A DNA stretch of 64,000 bases from Virgisporangium aurantiacum (GTDB taxonomy: Bacteria > Actinomycetota > Actinomycetes > Mycobacteriales > Micromonosporaceae). Position numbers and translations under genes: made by a program. Below are positions 48,444 to 55,729 of this stretch, one piece after another. How positions within the stretch are numbered: position 1 is the first letter of the stretch; every line of letters begins with the position of its first letter. The notes under the pieces were generated by a model. It was not told the origin of the DNA and searched no databases. It saw only the letters and a program-made list of their open reading frames with translations. The DNA is taken from positions 496,001 through 560,000 of the forward strand of contig NZ_BOPG01000012.1 of NCBI RefSeq assembly GCF_016863635.1. The letters are read 5' to 3'.

Positions 48444-49154
48444 ATGACAGAGTTGCTGCAGCCGATGGTGGAAGACTGGAGCCGGGCGCTCGCCGTCGTG
48501 GCACACCCGGACGACGTCGAGTTCGGTGCCGCGGGTGCCGTGGCAGCATGGACCGCGGCCGGAAAGAGCGTGGCGTACCTGCTGCTGACCCGGGGCGAGG
48601 CCGGCATCGACGATCTGGAACCCGCGCGGTGCGCCGAGGTGCGCGAGGCCGAACAGCGCACGAGCGCGAAAATCGTCGGCGTCGACGACGTCGAGTTCGG
48701 CGACCATGCCGACGGCATCATCGAGTACGGTGTGCCGCTGCGCCGCGACATCACCGCCGCAATCCGCCGGCACCGGCCGGAGCTGGTCATCGGTTTCAAC
48801 CACCACGACACGTTCCCGGGCGGGAAGCGCAACTCCCCCGACCACCGCCACGTCGGCCAGGCACTCCTCGACGCCGTCGGCGACGCCGGCAACCGCTGGA
48901 TCTTCCCGGACGTCGGCCCCGAACCGTGGAACGGCGTGAGGTACGTGGCGTTCGCCCAGTCACCGGTGCCCACGCACGCCGTCGACATCACCGAGACGTT
49001 CGACCTGGCGGTATCGTCGATCGAGGCGCACGGGTCCTACCTCGAGGCGATCGGCATCACGGACGTGCGCGGCCCGTTCACCGCGATCACGAACGCCATG
49101 GGCCAGAATTTCCGCGGCGGCCCGGCGATCGCGCTGGAACTCATCACCCGCTGA
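48444..49154 (+). CDS. PIG-L-family (LmbE-like) zinc deacetylase
   Basis: A 236-residue cytosolic enzyme. The zinc motif [12 protein letters not shown] near residue 20, the middle [20 protein letters not shown] (with the third ligand His in PDHRHVG) and the early TRGEAGID are those of GlcNAc-PI/mycothiol-type deacetylases. Members remove acetyl groups from sugar amines or from N-acyl intermediates. Next to this cluster it might deprotect an acylated precursor or a sugar. It starts 82 bp from ligase 2 and is followed by a strong hairpin. It is distinct from the mycothiol mshB/mca set, none of whose partners are here. Confidence 0.85.
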   Translation: MTELLQPMVEDWSRALAVVAHPDDVEFGAAGAVAAWTAAGKSVAYLLLTRGEAGIDDLEPARCAEVREAEQRTSAKIVGVDDVEFGDHADGIIEYGVPLRRDITAAIRRHRPELVIGFNHHDTFPGGKRNSPDHRHVGQALLDAVGDAGNRWIFPDVGPEPWNGVRYVAFAQSPVPTHAVDITETFDLAVSSIEAHGSYLEAIGITDVRGPFTAITNAMGQNFRGGPAIALELITR

Positions 49155-49183
49155 CGGCCCGCGCTTTCACGCGATTTACGACG

Positions 49184-49230
49184 CTCGATCCAGTGTGGTT
49201 CGCGGGACGAAACCCACACCGGATCGAGCA
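49184..49230 (+). terminator. Strong hairpin after the PIG-L gene
   Basis: The arms 49184-49201 and 49212-49230 pair over about 17 positions with one mismatch and one bulge, starting GCTCGATCC/GGATCGAGC at the base. It begins 30 bases after the PIG-L stop and is the longest stem in the window. Confidence 0.75.
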
Positions 49231-49294
49231 CCATCTATTGGCGTCCACGCTCCGGCATCACCCCCGCCGACGTCCGGCAGCTGTCCGAGGCCGG

Positions 49295-49324
49295 CCGCAC
49301 CCGTGCCCGCCGCACCCGTGCCCG
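49295..49324. repeat. 15-bp tandem repeat, two units
   Basis: CCGCACCCGTGCCCG is repeated twice back to back in the intergenic C-rich stretch after PIG-L. Confidence 0.7.
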
Positions 49325-49360
49325 CCGCGCCCATGCTCGCCGTGCCCAGGCTCGCCGCTG

Positions 49361-49420
49361 CCGGTGTCCGCCGCACCCATGCCCGTCCCGCCGGTGTCCG
49401 CCGCACCCATGCCCGTCCCG
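49361..49420. repeat. 30-bp tandem repeat, two exact units
   Basis: The 30 bases 49361-49390 are repeated exactly at 49391-49420 (each unit starts CCGGTGTCCG and ends GCCCGTCCCG). Open frames through it give only Pro/Ala/Arg-rich text, so it is treated as non-coding. Confidence 0.75.
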
Positions 49421-49581
49421 CCGGCTCGTCCGCCCGTGCCCGAGTTCACCCCGCCTGAGCATCCTAGGAGGCTAGGCTGATATCGCCAATGGCCGCCGGC
49501 GCGACCGACCGCCGGATGACTGGCGCGCGTCGTCGCGCCTGCGCATGCCCGCCTTGCGGATCTTTGTTCGCACGACTTCCG

Positions 49582-49744
49582 GATCTTGGACTGCGCGAGG
49601 TGCCATAACCCCTCCAGGAGTCCAAGATCTGCAAACCGGGCTCGTTCCGGCTGGACAAAGCGTGCAAATCACCCGGTCATCGGATCGGCGGCCGAAGGCG
49701 CGATAGTCGAGTACTCGCCATGGCGTGTCGCGGAGTCCAAGATC
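49582..49744. promoter_or_regulatory. Three copies of AGTCCAAGATC upstream of the DUF899 gene
   Basis: The 11-mer occurs inverted at 49582-49592 and direct at 49619-49629 and 49734-49744. The first two form an inverted repeat with a 26-base gap. The last lies 72 bp before the DUF899 ATG. This could be a multi-site operator. Confidence 0.5.
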
Positions 49745-49815
49745 CCGGAGGTTTCTTTGGTTCCCGAGGGGGATATTGGGCCATGGTCAGGGACGAGCGA
49801 AGAGAGAGGTTGACC

Positions 49816-50493
49816 ATGAGTCTGCCACCTGTAGTCGATCATGGGACCTGGCGCAAGGAACTGGAGGAGTTGCGCGTCCGGGAGAAGGCGGCCACCAAGG
49901 AGCTCGACGCGATCGCCGCGCAGCGACGACGGCTTCCCATGGTGCGGATGCCGGAGTACACCCTGGTCGGGGCCGAGGGACCGGTGCGGCTCGTCGACAT
50001 CTTCGGCAACCGGTCGCAGCTGATCGTCTACAACCACATGTGGGATCCGGACGCCGAGTGGCAGTGCGGCGGGTGCACCAGCCTCACCTCGTCGTACACC
50101 CGGCTGGACTTCCTCGACAACTACGACGCGCGGTTCGTGATCGTCACCCAGGGTCCGATCGAGGCGGCCCTCGCCTACGCCGAACGCGTCGGCAACACGA
50201 TGACGTGGTACTCCACCGCCGACAGCCCGTTCGGGGCCGACGTCGACGCACCACCCGGCGGCGGGTTCGCGATGAACGTCTTCCTGCGCGACGGTGAGAC
50301 CGTCTACCGCACCTGGCACACGACCGGCCGCGGCGTCGAACAACTCACGTTCACGTTCGCCCTCGCCGACGTGCTGCCGTACGGGCGGCAGGAGGAGTGG
50401 CAGGACTCCCCCGAGGGTTGGCCCCAGGCGCCGACCTACAGCCCCTGGCTCGACTCGCCCGACATCGCCCGCCTGTACGGCCGCGCGACCTGA
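49816..50493 (+). CDS. DUF899 thioredoxin-fold protein
   Basis: A 225-residue cytosolic protein. The start WRKELEELRVREKAATKELD and AAQRRRLPMVRMPEYTLVG, then QLIVYNHMWDPDAEWQCGGC, are the DUF899 pattern; CGGC is a CxxC in the thioredoxin-like active-site position. The later VTQGPIEAALAYAERVG segment also fits. Members are thought to be peroxiredoxin- or dithiol-like, without proven substrate. AGAGAGG precedes the ATG. It converges on the NRPS gene with only 18 bp between stops, and its upstream region carries the triple 11-mer. Whether it belongs to the cluster is open. Confidence 0.8.
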   Translation: MSLPPVVDHGTWRKELEELRVREKAATKELDAIAAQRRRLPMVRMPEYTLVGAEGPVRLVDIFGNRSQLIVYNHMWDPDAEWQCGGCTSLTSSYTRLDFLDNYDARFVIVTQGPIEAALAYAERVGNTMTWYSTADSPFGADVDAPPGGGFAMNVFLRDGETVYRTWHTTGRGVEQLTFTFALADVLPYGRQEEWQDSPEGWPQAPTYSPWLDSPDIARLYGRAT

Positions 50494-50505
50494 TCAGGTC
50501 GCGCG
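50482..50505. terminator. 24-bp palindrome at the convergent ends of DUF899 and NRPS genes
   Basis: Bases 50482-50505 form a perfect palindrome centred on TGATCA and overlapping the DUF899 stop. A 16-bp word, GCGCGACCTGATCAGG, is repeated directly at 50483-50498 and 50501-50516, one copy at each stop codon. It could fold as a terminator for both strands. Confidence 0.5.
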
Positions 50506-50511
50506 ACCTGA

Positions 50512-52791
50512 TCAGGCGGCCGTCGCCCGTTCGCGCAACCTTGCCGCCAGGCGTTTCACGGTGGGGTTCGCGAACAGGTCGGTCACGGGTAGATACGGGT
50601 CGATGCACTGCACGATGCGCATCGCGGCGAACGAGTCACCGCCGAGGGCGAAGAAGTCGCTGTCGCGGTCGATGCCGGCCGCACCGAGGATCTCCTGCCA
50701 GGCGTCGACCACGCGCTGCTCCCACTCGTCGCGCGGGCGTCCGCCGGCAACGACGGCCGGTGGCGCGGCGGGTAGGGCGCGGCGGTCGACCTTTCCGTTG
50801 GGGCTCAACGGGAGCGCGTCGAGGACCACGAACCTGGCCGGTACCAGCCCGGCGGGCAGCAGGGTGGCGGCGGTGTCGCGCAGGTCGGCGCACGTCGCGG
50901 CGGTGCCCGGGCGGAACACCACGTACGCGACGAGCCGGCGGGTGGCGTCGGTCGAGCCGGTGGCCGTCACCGCGCAGGCGCGCACCGCCGGATGACGCCG
51001 CACCGCGGCCTCGACCTCGCCGGTCTCGATCCGCACCCCGCGCACCTTGACCTGAAAGTCTATGCGCCCCAACAGTTCCAGCAGCCCGTCGGCGTCGAAG
51101 CGGGCGAGGTCGCCGGTGCGGTACAGCCGCTCCCCCGTGACCGGTCCGAACGTCCACGACGGGACGAACCGCGACGCCGTCAGCGCCGGATCGCCGACAT
51201 AACCCCGCGCGAGTCCGTCCCCGGCCAGGTACAGCTCACCGGCGACGCCGGGCGGCACCGGTTGCCGCGCCGCGTCCAGGACGTAGACGCGCTGGTTCGC
51301 CATCGGGCGGCCGTAGGGGATGCTGACCCAGTCCGGATCCGGGTGCCCGACCTCGTAGAGGGTCGAGTGGATCGACGCCTCGGTCGCGCCGCCGAGGGCG
51401 ACGAACCGCAGCGCGGGCGCGTACGCGCGCAGCCGGTCGGGCAGCGTCACCGGGATCCAGTCGCCGCCGAGCAGGGCCAGCCGCAGCGACGTCAGCTCGG
51501 CACCGGCCCGCTCGGCCTGGCTCACGAGCAGCTCCAGCAACGCCGGTGCGGAATTCCATACGGTGACGCGGTGCGCAGCGACCAGTTCCACCCAGTGCGA
51601 CGGGTTGCGGGCCCGGTCGGGGCGCGGCACGATCACGGTTCCGCCGGCCACGGTGACGCCGAGGAACTCGTACACCGACATGTCGAAGCTGAGCGACGAC
51701 AGGGCGAGCACGGCGTCGCCGGGTCCGACCGCGTAGCGGGTGTCGAGGTCGAGCAGGTTGTTGAGGACGCCGCCGTGGCGCAGCGCGATCCCCTTGGGCC
51801 GCCCCGTGGACCCGGACGTGTAGATGACGTAGCACAGGTCGTCGGGTCCGACGGCACCGTCCGGCGGGCCGGGATCCGTTATGTCGTAAGGAGTTCCGTC
51901 GATGACGGTCGCGGTGACCGGCAGCTCCGCCAGCACCGGCGCCAGGTCGGCGCTCGTGAGGACGGTGGCGCAGCCGGCGTCGACCACCATCGTCCGCAGC
52001 CGCGCCGGCGGGTACGCCGGGTCCAGCGGGACGTACGCGCCGCCGGCCTTCATGACCGCGAGCACCGCCACGAGGAAGTCCGCCGACCGGTGCAGGCACG
52101 TGCCGACGCGCGTGCCGCGGGTCACGCCGCCGGCCCGCAGTCGCCGGGCGAGCCGGTTCGCCGCCGCCTCGACGGCCGCGAACGTCATCGGCACACCCGC
52201 GTCGACGACGGCGACCGCGTCGGGCCGCGACAACGCCTGCCGCGAGAACGCGCCGTGGACGGTGCCGTCGCCCAACGGCAGCACGGTACGGGTGTTGTTC
52301 CAGTCGACCAGTACGGTCGTCAGCTCGTCGCCGGACATCAGCGGCAGGCGGGACACCGGCAGGTGCGGCGCGGCCAGGCCGCCGGCGAGCAGCGTGGCGT
52401 AGTGGCGCATCAGCCGTCGGACCGTGTCGGCCCGGAACAGTCCGGTGTCGTAGTCGACATCGACGGTCAGCCGTCCAGTGTGGACGGCCGACCGCACCCG
52501 CAGTTCCGCCGAGCCCCAGCCCGCCGCGGTCGGCACCGTCTCCAGCAGGTCCCGGAACGTCCCGTCGGCCGGGATCTCGACCGTGCGGTCGTCCGCCTCC
52601 ACGGTCACCACGGTCTGGCCGGTGTAGCGGGCGAGCAGCGCCACGAACCCGGCCAGCAGCACGACGTCCGGGTCGGGAACGGCCGGGCCGAGGTCGGCGC
52701 GGACCGTGGCCGGAACCGGTGCGCGGCCGGGCACCCGGCGCCCGTCGGCCGGCAGCCGCACGGTCGGCGGGCTGACCGCCGGCGCGCTCAT
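50512..52791 (-). CDS. Short NRPS: condensation remnant - adenylation - carrier protein
   Basis: A 759-residue synthetase. Residues about 20-160 match only the C-terminal end of a condensation domain (VDYDTGLFRADTVRRLMRHY) and lack HHxxxDG. The adenylation domain (about 180-660) has YTSGSTGRPKG, GGATEASI, YRTGDLAR, VRGVRIETGEVE and LPLSPNGKVDRRAL. The carrier has LGGDS with the pantetheine serine at S720. The pocket residues I read (about D-M-Y-N-L-G-L-I) look most like a cysteine code, a by-eye reading. There is no release domain. It is the last gene of operon B, overlapping the SHMT-like gene by ATGA. It would load one amino acid and accept partners in trans. Confidence 0.88.
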   Translation of the reverse strand: MSAPAVSPPTVRLPADGRRVPGRAPVPATVRADLGPAVPDPDVVLLAGFVALLARYTGQTVVTVEADDRTVEIPADGTFRDLLETVPTAAGWGSAELRVRSAVHTGRLTVDVDYDTGLFRADTVRRLMRHYATLLAGGLAAPHLPVSRLPLMSGDELTTVLVDWNNTRTVLPLGDGTVHGAFSRQALSRPDAVAVVDAGVPMTFAAVEAAANRLARRLRAGGVTRGTRVGTCLHRSADFLVAVLAVMKAGGAYVPLDPAYPPARLRTMVVDAGCATVLTSADLAPVLAELPVTATVIDGTPYDITDPGPPDGAVGPDDLCYVIYTSGSTGRPKGIALRHGGVLNNLLDLDTRYAVGPGDAVLALSSLSFDMSVYEFLGVTVAGGTVIVPRPDRARNPSHWVELVAAHRVTVWNSAPALLELLVSQAERAGAELTSLRLALLGGDWIPVTLPDRLRAYAPALRFVALGGATEASIHSTLYEVGHPDPDWVSIPYGRPMANQRVYVLDAARQPVPPGVAGELYLAGDGLARGYVGDPALTASRFVPSWTFGPVTGERLYRTGDLARFDADGLLELLGRIDFQVKVRGVRIETGEVEAAVRRHPAVRACAVTATGSTDATRRLVAYVVFRPGTAATCADLRDTAATLLPAGLVPARFVVLDALPLSPNGKVDRRALPAAPPAVVAGGRPRDEWEQRVVDAWQEILGAAGIDRDSDFFALGGDSFAAMRIVQCIDPYLPVTDLFANPTVKRLAARLRERATAA

Positions 52792-54227
52792 CGAACGTCC
52801 CCGGTCGCCAGCGCGGCCCGCAGCGCCGCCGCGCGCATCCGCGGCCCCGGCCGGCACGGCACGCCGTAACCGGGCAGCGGGAACCGGGCGCACAGTTCGC
52901 TCACCGCCGCCCGCACCGCCTGCCGGACGTGGGCCTCTAGCCGGTACCCGGTGTCACCGACCGGGACGACGTTGCGCAGCACGTGGTCGATCAGCTCGGC
53001 GCAGTGGACCATGTCGGCCGGGCGCATGCCGCGCTGTGCCAGGATGTTCGTGCCGAGCCGCAGCCCGCTGGCGACCAGTGGTGGGCGCGTGTCGCCCGGG
53101 ATGCGGTTGCGGTTGGTGAGGATTCCGCAGTCCTCCAACGCCTTTTCCGCCGTGACACCGGGCAGCCCGGTCGGGCGCAGGTCGACGGTCACCATGTGGT
53201 TGTCGGTGCCGCCGGTGAGCACCACGTAGCCACGGCCGGTCAGCGCGGCGGCAAGCGACCGCGCGTCCCGGACGATCAGCCGCGCGGTGCGCCGGAACGC
53301 GGCGCCGCGCGCGAGCGTCAACGCGCGGGCCTTGGCCGCGATCGCCGCCGTGCTCGGCGTGCCCTGTGTACGCGGGAACACGGCCCGCCGCAACAGATCC
53401 GACAGCGGCGTCCGGCCGTCCGGGCCGGGGGTGTCGTGGTCGCGGCCGAGCAGGATGAGCCCGCCGCGCGGCCCGCCCAACTGCTTGTAGGTGCTGGTGG
53501 TCGTGACGTGCGCGACGTCGATCGGGCTCGGGTGCGCGCCGGCGATCACCAGGCCGGCGATGTGCGAGATGTCGGCGAGCAGGTAGGCGCCGACCTCGTC
53601 GGCGATCGCGCGGAACCGCTCGAAGTCGATGACGCGCGGGTAGGCGCTCGCGCCGGCCACGATCACACCGGGCCGGTGCTCGCGGGCGAGCCGCGCCACC
53701 TCGTCGTGGTCGATGCGACCGGTCGGGTCCAGACCGTAGGCGACGGCGCGGAAGTGCCGCCCGGTGATCGACGCCGACGAGCCGTGGGTCAGGTGGCCGC
53801 CCTCGTCGAGGCCCAGTCCGAGCAGCACGCCGCCCGGTGGCAACAGTCCACTGAGGACACTCAGGTTCGCGCTCGTGCACGAGTGCGGCTGGACGTTGGC
53901 CCAGCGGGCACCGAACGCCAGCCGAGCGCGCTCCTCGGCGAGCAGCTCCACGCGGTCCACATAGGTGGTGCCGGAATGGAACCGGGCGCCCGGATAGCCC
54001 TCGACCGTCACGTTCGACAGCACCGCCGCGCCGGCGGCGAGCACCGTCGGGTCGGCGACACTCGACGACGCGACCATCGCCAGCGTCGAGCACTGCTGTT
54101 CCAGTTCCCCGTCGAGGAGGTCGGCGAGCACCGGATCGGCCTGCGCCAGCGCCTGCCCGGCGGCCGCCAGAAGGGCGACGTGCGGCCGGGTCGTCGGCAC
54201 CGCGAGAGGTTCCGCCACGGTCGTCAT
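52788..54227 (-). CDS. SHMT-like PLP enzyme (fold type I)
   Basis: A 479-residue relative of serine hydroxymethyltransferase. The fold is clear: NVTVEGYPGARFHSGTTYVD, QPHSCTSANLSVLSGLLPPG, EGGHLTHGSSAS, LADISHIAGLVIAGAHP and the PLP lysine K248 in TTTSTYKQLGGPRGG. Housekeeping enzymes have TTTTHKTLRGPRGG, so the residue before the lysine is Tyr instead of His, and SGSQAN has become SCTSAN. Such variants occur in antibiotic pathways as alpha-methylserine synthases or threonine transaldolases. Flanked by ATGA overlaps with ligase 3 and the NRPS, it probably makes the amino acid that the NRPS loads. A plain GlyA duplicate is less likely. Confidence 0.85.
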   Translation of the reverse strand: MTTVAEPLAVPTTRPHVALLAAAGQALAQADPVLADLLDGELEQQCSTLAMVASSSVADPTVLAAGAAVLSNVTVEGYPGARFHSGTTYVDRVELLAEERARLAFGARWANVQPHSCTSANLSVLSGLLPPGGVLLGLGLDEGGHLTHGSSASITGRHFRAVAYGLDPTGRIDHDEVARLAREHRPGVIVAGASAYPRVIDFERFRAIADEVGAYLLADISHIAGLVIAGAHPSPIDVAHVTTTSTYKQLGGPRGGLILLGRDHDTPGPDGRTPLSDLLRRAVFPRTQGTPSTAAIAAKARALTLARGAAFRRTARLIVRDARSLAAALTGRGYVVLTGGTDNHMVTVDLRPTGLPGVTAEKALEDCGILTNRNRIPGDTRPPLVASGLRLGTNILAQRGMRPADMVHCAELIDHVLRNVVPVGDTGYRLEAHVRQAVRAAVSELCARFPLPGYGVPCRPGPRMRAAALRAALATGDVR

Positions 54228-55729
54228 GACGGTCGCCCCACGCGAAGTTGTTCGCGGAGGATGTGCTTGAGCACCTTGCCGTTCGCGCTGCGGGGCATGG
54301 AGTCCACTGTGTACACCCGGGTCGGCCGCTGGCGCGGCGTGAGCGTGCCGGCGAGCAGGTCCGGTAGTTCGTCGACGGCGGCGGGGTCGGCGAGCACCAC
54401 CGCGGCGGCGATCGAGCGGGACCCGTCGGCCTCCTCGGCACCGAACACCGCGGCCTCCTCGACGGCCGGATGCTCGTACAGGGCCGCCTCGACCTCGATG
54501 GTGGAGACCAGTTCGCCGTCGACCTCGACGGCGGTGTTGCGGCGGTCGAAGAAGTACAGGAGACCGTCGGCGGTGACCCGGCCCAGATCGCCGGTGCGCG
54601 TCCACCGGTCGGCGTGCACCCGCTCGTTCAGCTCCGGGTCGTCGAGGTAGTAGCGCTTCGGCGCGGGGCTGCGCAACCAGATCTCGCCGAGCTCGCCGAC
54701 CGGCACCTCGCCGCCGTCGGGTCCGGCGATCCGCAGTTCCGTCTTGCGCACCGGGCGCCCGGTCGCCATCGGCGTCGCCGGGTCGAACCGGTGCCCGATC
54801 GACGCGGGCACGGCCTCGGACGCGGCGTAGGACATGTTGAGCACGGCGTTCGGCATGACCTCCAGCAACCGCCGGGCGACCGCCGGCGGCAACGCGGTCG
54901 ACGCGTTCGCGATCGTCTCGACGCAGCCGAGGTCGTACCGCTCCCAGACCCGGGCGCGCAGCAACTGCAGCGCCAGCCACGGCGTGATCATGATGGAGCC
55001 GATCCGGAACTTCTCGATGAGCTGACCCATCCGCTCCGGGTCGTCGATCGGGCAGATCACGAGCGTCGACGGGGTGTGGATGGAGAAGTTCAGCGTCGTG
55101 GCGCTCGCCGTCGTGCCCAGCGGCATCGGCGTCAGCAGCGGCTCGGGGTCGCCGAACAGGTAGAAGCCCTCGGGTCCGCGACCGTGGGTGAGGTTTCCGT
55201 GCGGCGACGTCGACGCCTTCGCCGGGCCGGTCGTGCCGGAGGTGAACAGCACGTCGGCGATGTCGGTGACGGCGACCGGCACCCCCGGGTCGCTGGTGTC
55301 CGATGTGGACAGTGCCGCGACGGTGGCCGTCCAGCCGTCGAAGCCGGCCGGCGGGGTGACCGTCGCGCCGTGCACGATGGCCACCGCGCGCACCCGCGTC
55401 ATCCGCGCCACGATCTCGTCCGCGCCGACGTTGCTGTTCAGGTGGGTGGCGGTGGCGCCGGCCTTGAGGACGCCGAGATAGGCGACCGCGTAGTCGAGCC
55501 AGTCGAGCCCGTCGAAGACCAGCCCGACGACCTCCCCGCGGCCGACGCCGACCTCGAGGAGCCCCCGGGCGAGCGCGTTGGACCGGTGGTCCCACTCGCC
55601 GTACGTCATCGTCGCCGCGCCGTTCACGTTCAGGGCCACCCGGTCGGGTTGCAGCTCCGCCCGCCGGCGCAGCAGGTCGTGCGCGGTGAACGCGGTGGTG
55701 ATCTCCGGTAGGTACGGACGCTTGGTCAT
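54224..55729 (-). CDS. Acyl-adenylate-forming ligase 3 (ANL superfamily)
   Basis: A 501-residue paralogue of ligases 1 and 2. It has the TAHDLLRRRAELQPDRVALN start, AVAYLGVLKAGATATHLNSN, the P-loop FTSGTTGPAKASTSPHG, ITPWLALQLLRARVWERYDL, NMSYAASEAVPASIGHRF, WTRTGDLGRV (intact TGD) and the C-terminal lysine in PRSANGKVLKHILREQL. It is coupled by ATGA to both neighbours, antiporter before and SHMT-like gene after. It is closer to ligase 1 in the A5 region (SEAVPASI in both). An acyl starter for the NRPS is a reasonable role. Confidence 0.85.
   Translation of the reverse strand: MTKRPYLPEITTAFTAHDLLRRRAELQPDRVALNVNGAATMTYGEWDHRSNALARGLLEVGVGRGEVVGLVFDGLDWLDYAVAYLGVLKAGATATHLNSNVGADEIVARMTRVRAVAIVHGATVTPPAGFDGWTATVAALSTSDTSDPGVPVAVTDIADVLFTSGTTGPAKASTSPHGNLTHGRGPEGFYLFGDPEPLLTPMPLGTTASATTLNFSIHTPSTLVICPIDDPERMGQLIEKFRIGSIMITPWLALQLLRARVWERYDLGCVETIANASTALPPAVARRLLEVMPNAVLNMSYAASEAVPASIGHRFDPATPMATGRPVRKTELRIAGPDGGEVPVGELGEIWLRSPAPKRYYLDDPELNERVHADRWTRTGDLGRVTADGLLYFFDRRNTAVEVDGELVSTIEVEAALYEHPAVEEAAVFGAEEADGSRSIAAAVVLADPAAVDELPDLLAGTLTPRQRPTRVYTVDSMPRSANGKVLKHILREQLRVGRPS

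Larger units (their letters stand above)
49155..49815. other. 661-bp region without a gene
   Basis: Between the PIG-L and DUF899 genes I find no convincing coding sequence. It holds a long hairpin (49184-49230), a C-rich stretch with two tandem repeats (49295-49324 and 49361-49420), a small dyad CCTAG-GAGG-CTAGG at about 49464, and three copies of AGTCCAAGATC (49582-49744). Base composition falls in the last 250 bases, which looks like a promoter region for the DUF899 gene. Confidence 0.6.

Noticed and set aside
49295..49420. Possible CRISPR array
   Set aside because: The repeats are directly adjacent with no unique spacers, and no cas gene is in the window.
49195..49458. Pro/Ala-rich open frames across the tandem repeats
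   Set aside because: All frames give only repeat-driven low-complexity text, no ribosome-binding site precedes them, and codon use differs from neighbouring genes.
52788..54227. Housekeeping glyA
   Set aside because: It lies inside a 4-bp-overlap operon with a ligase and an NRPS and has non-standard residues around the PLP lysine.
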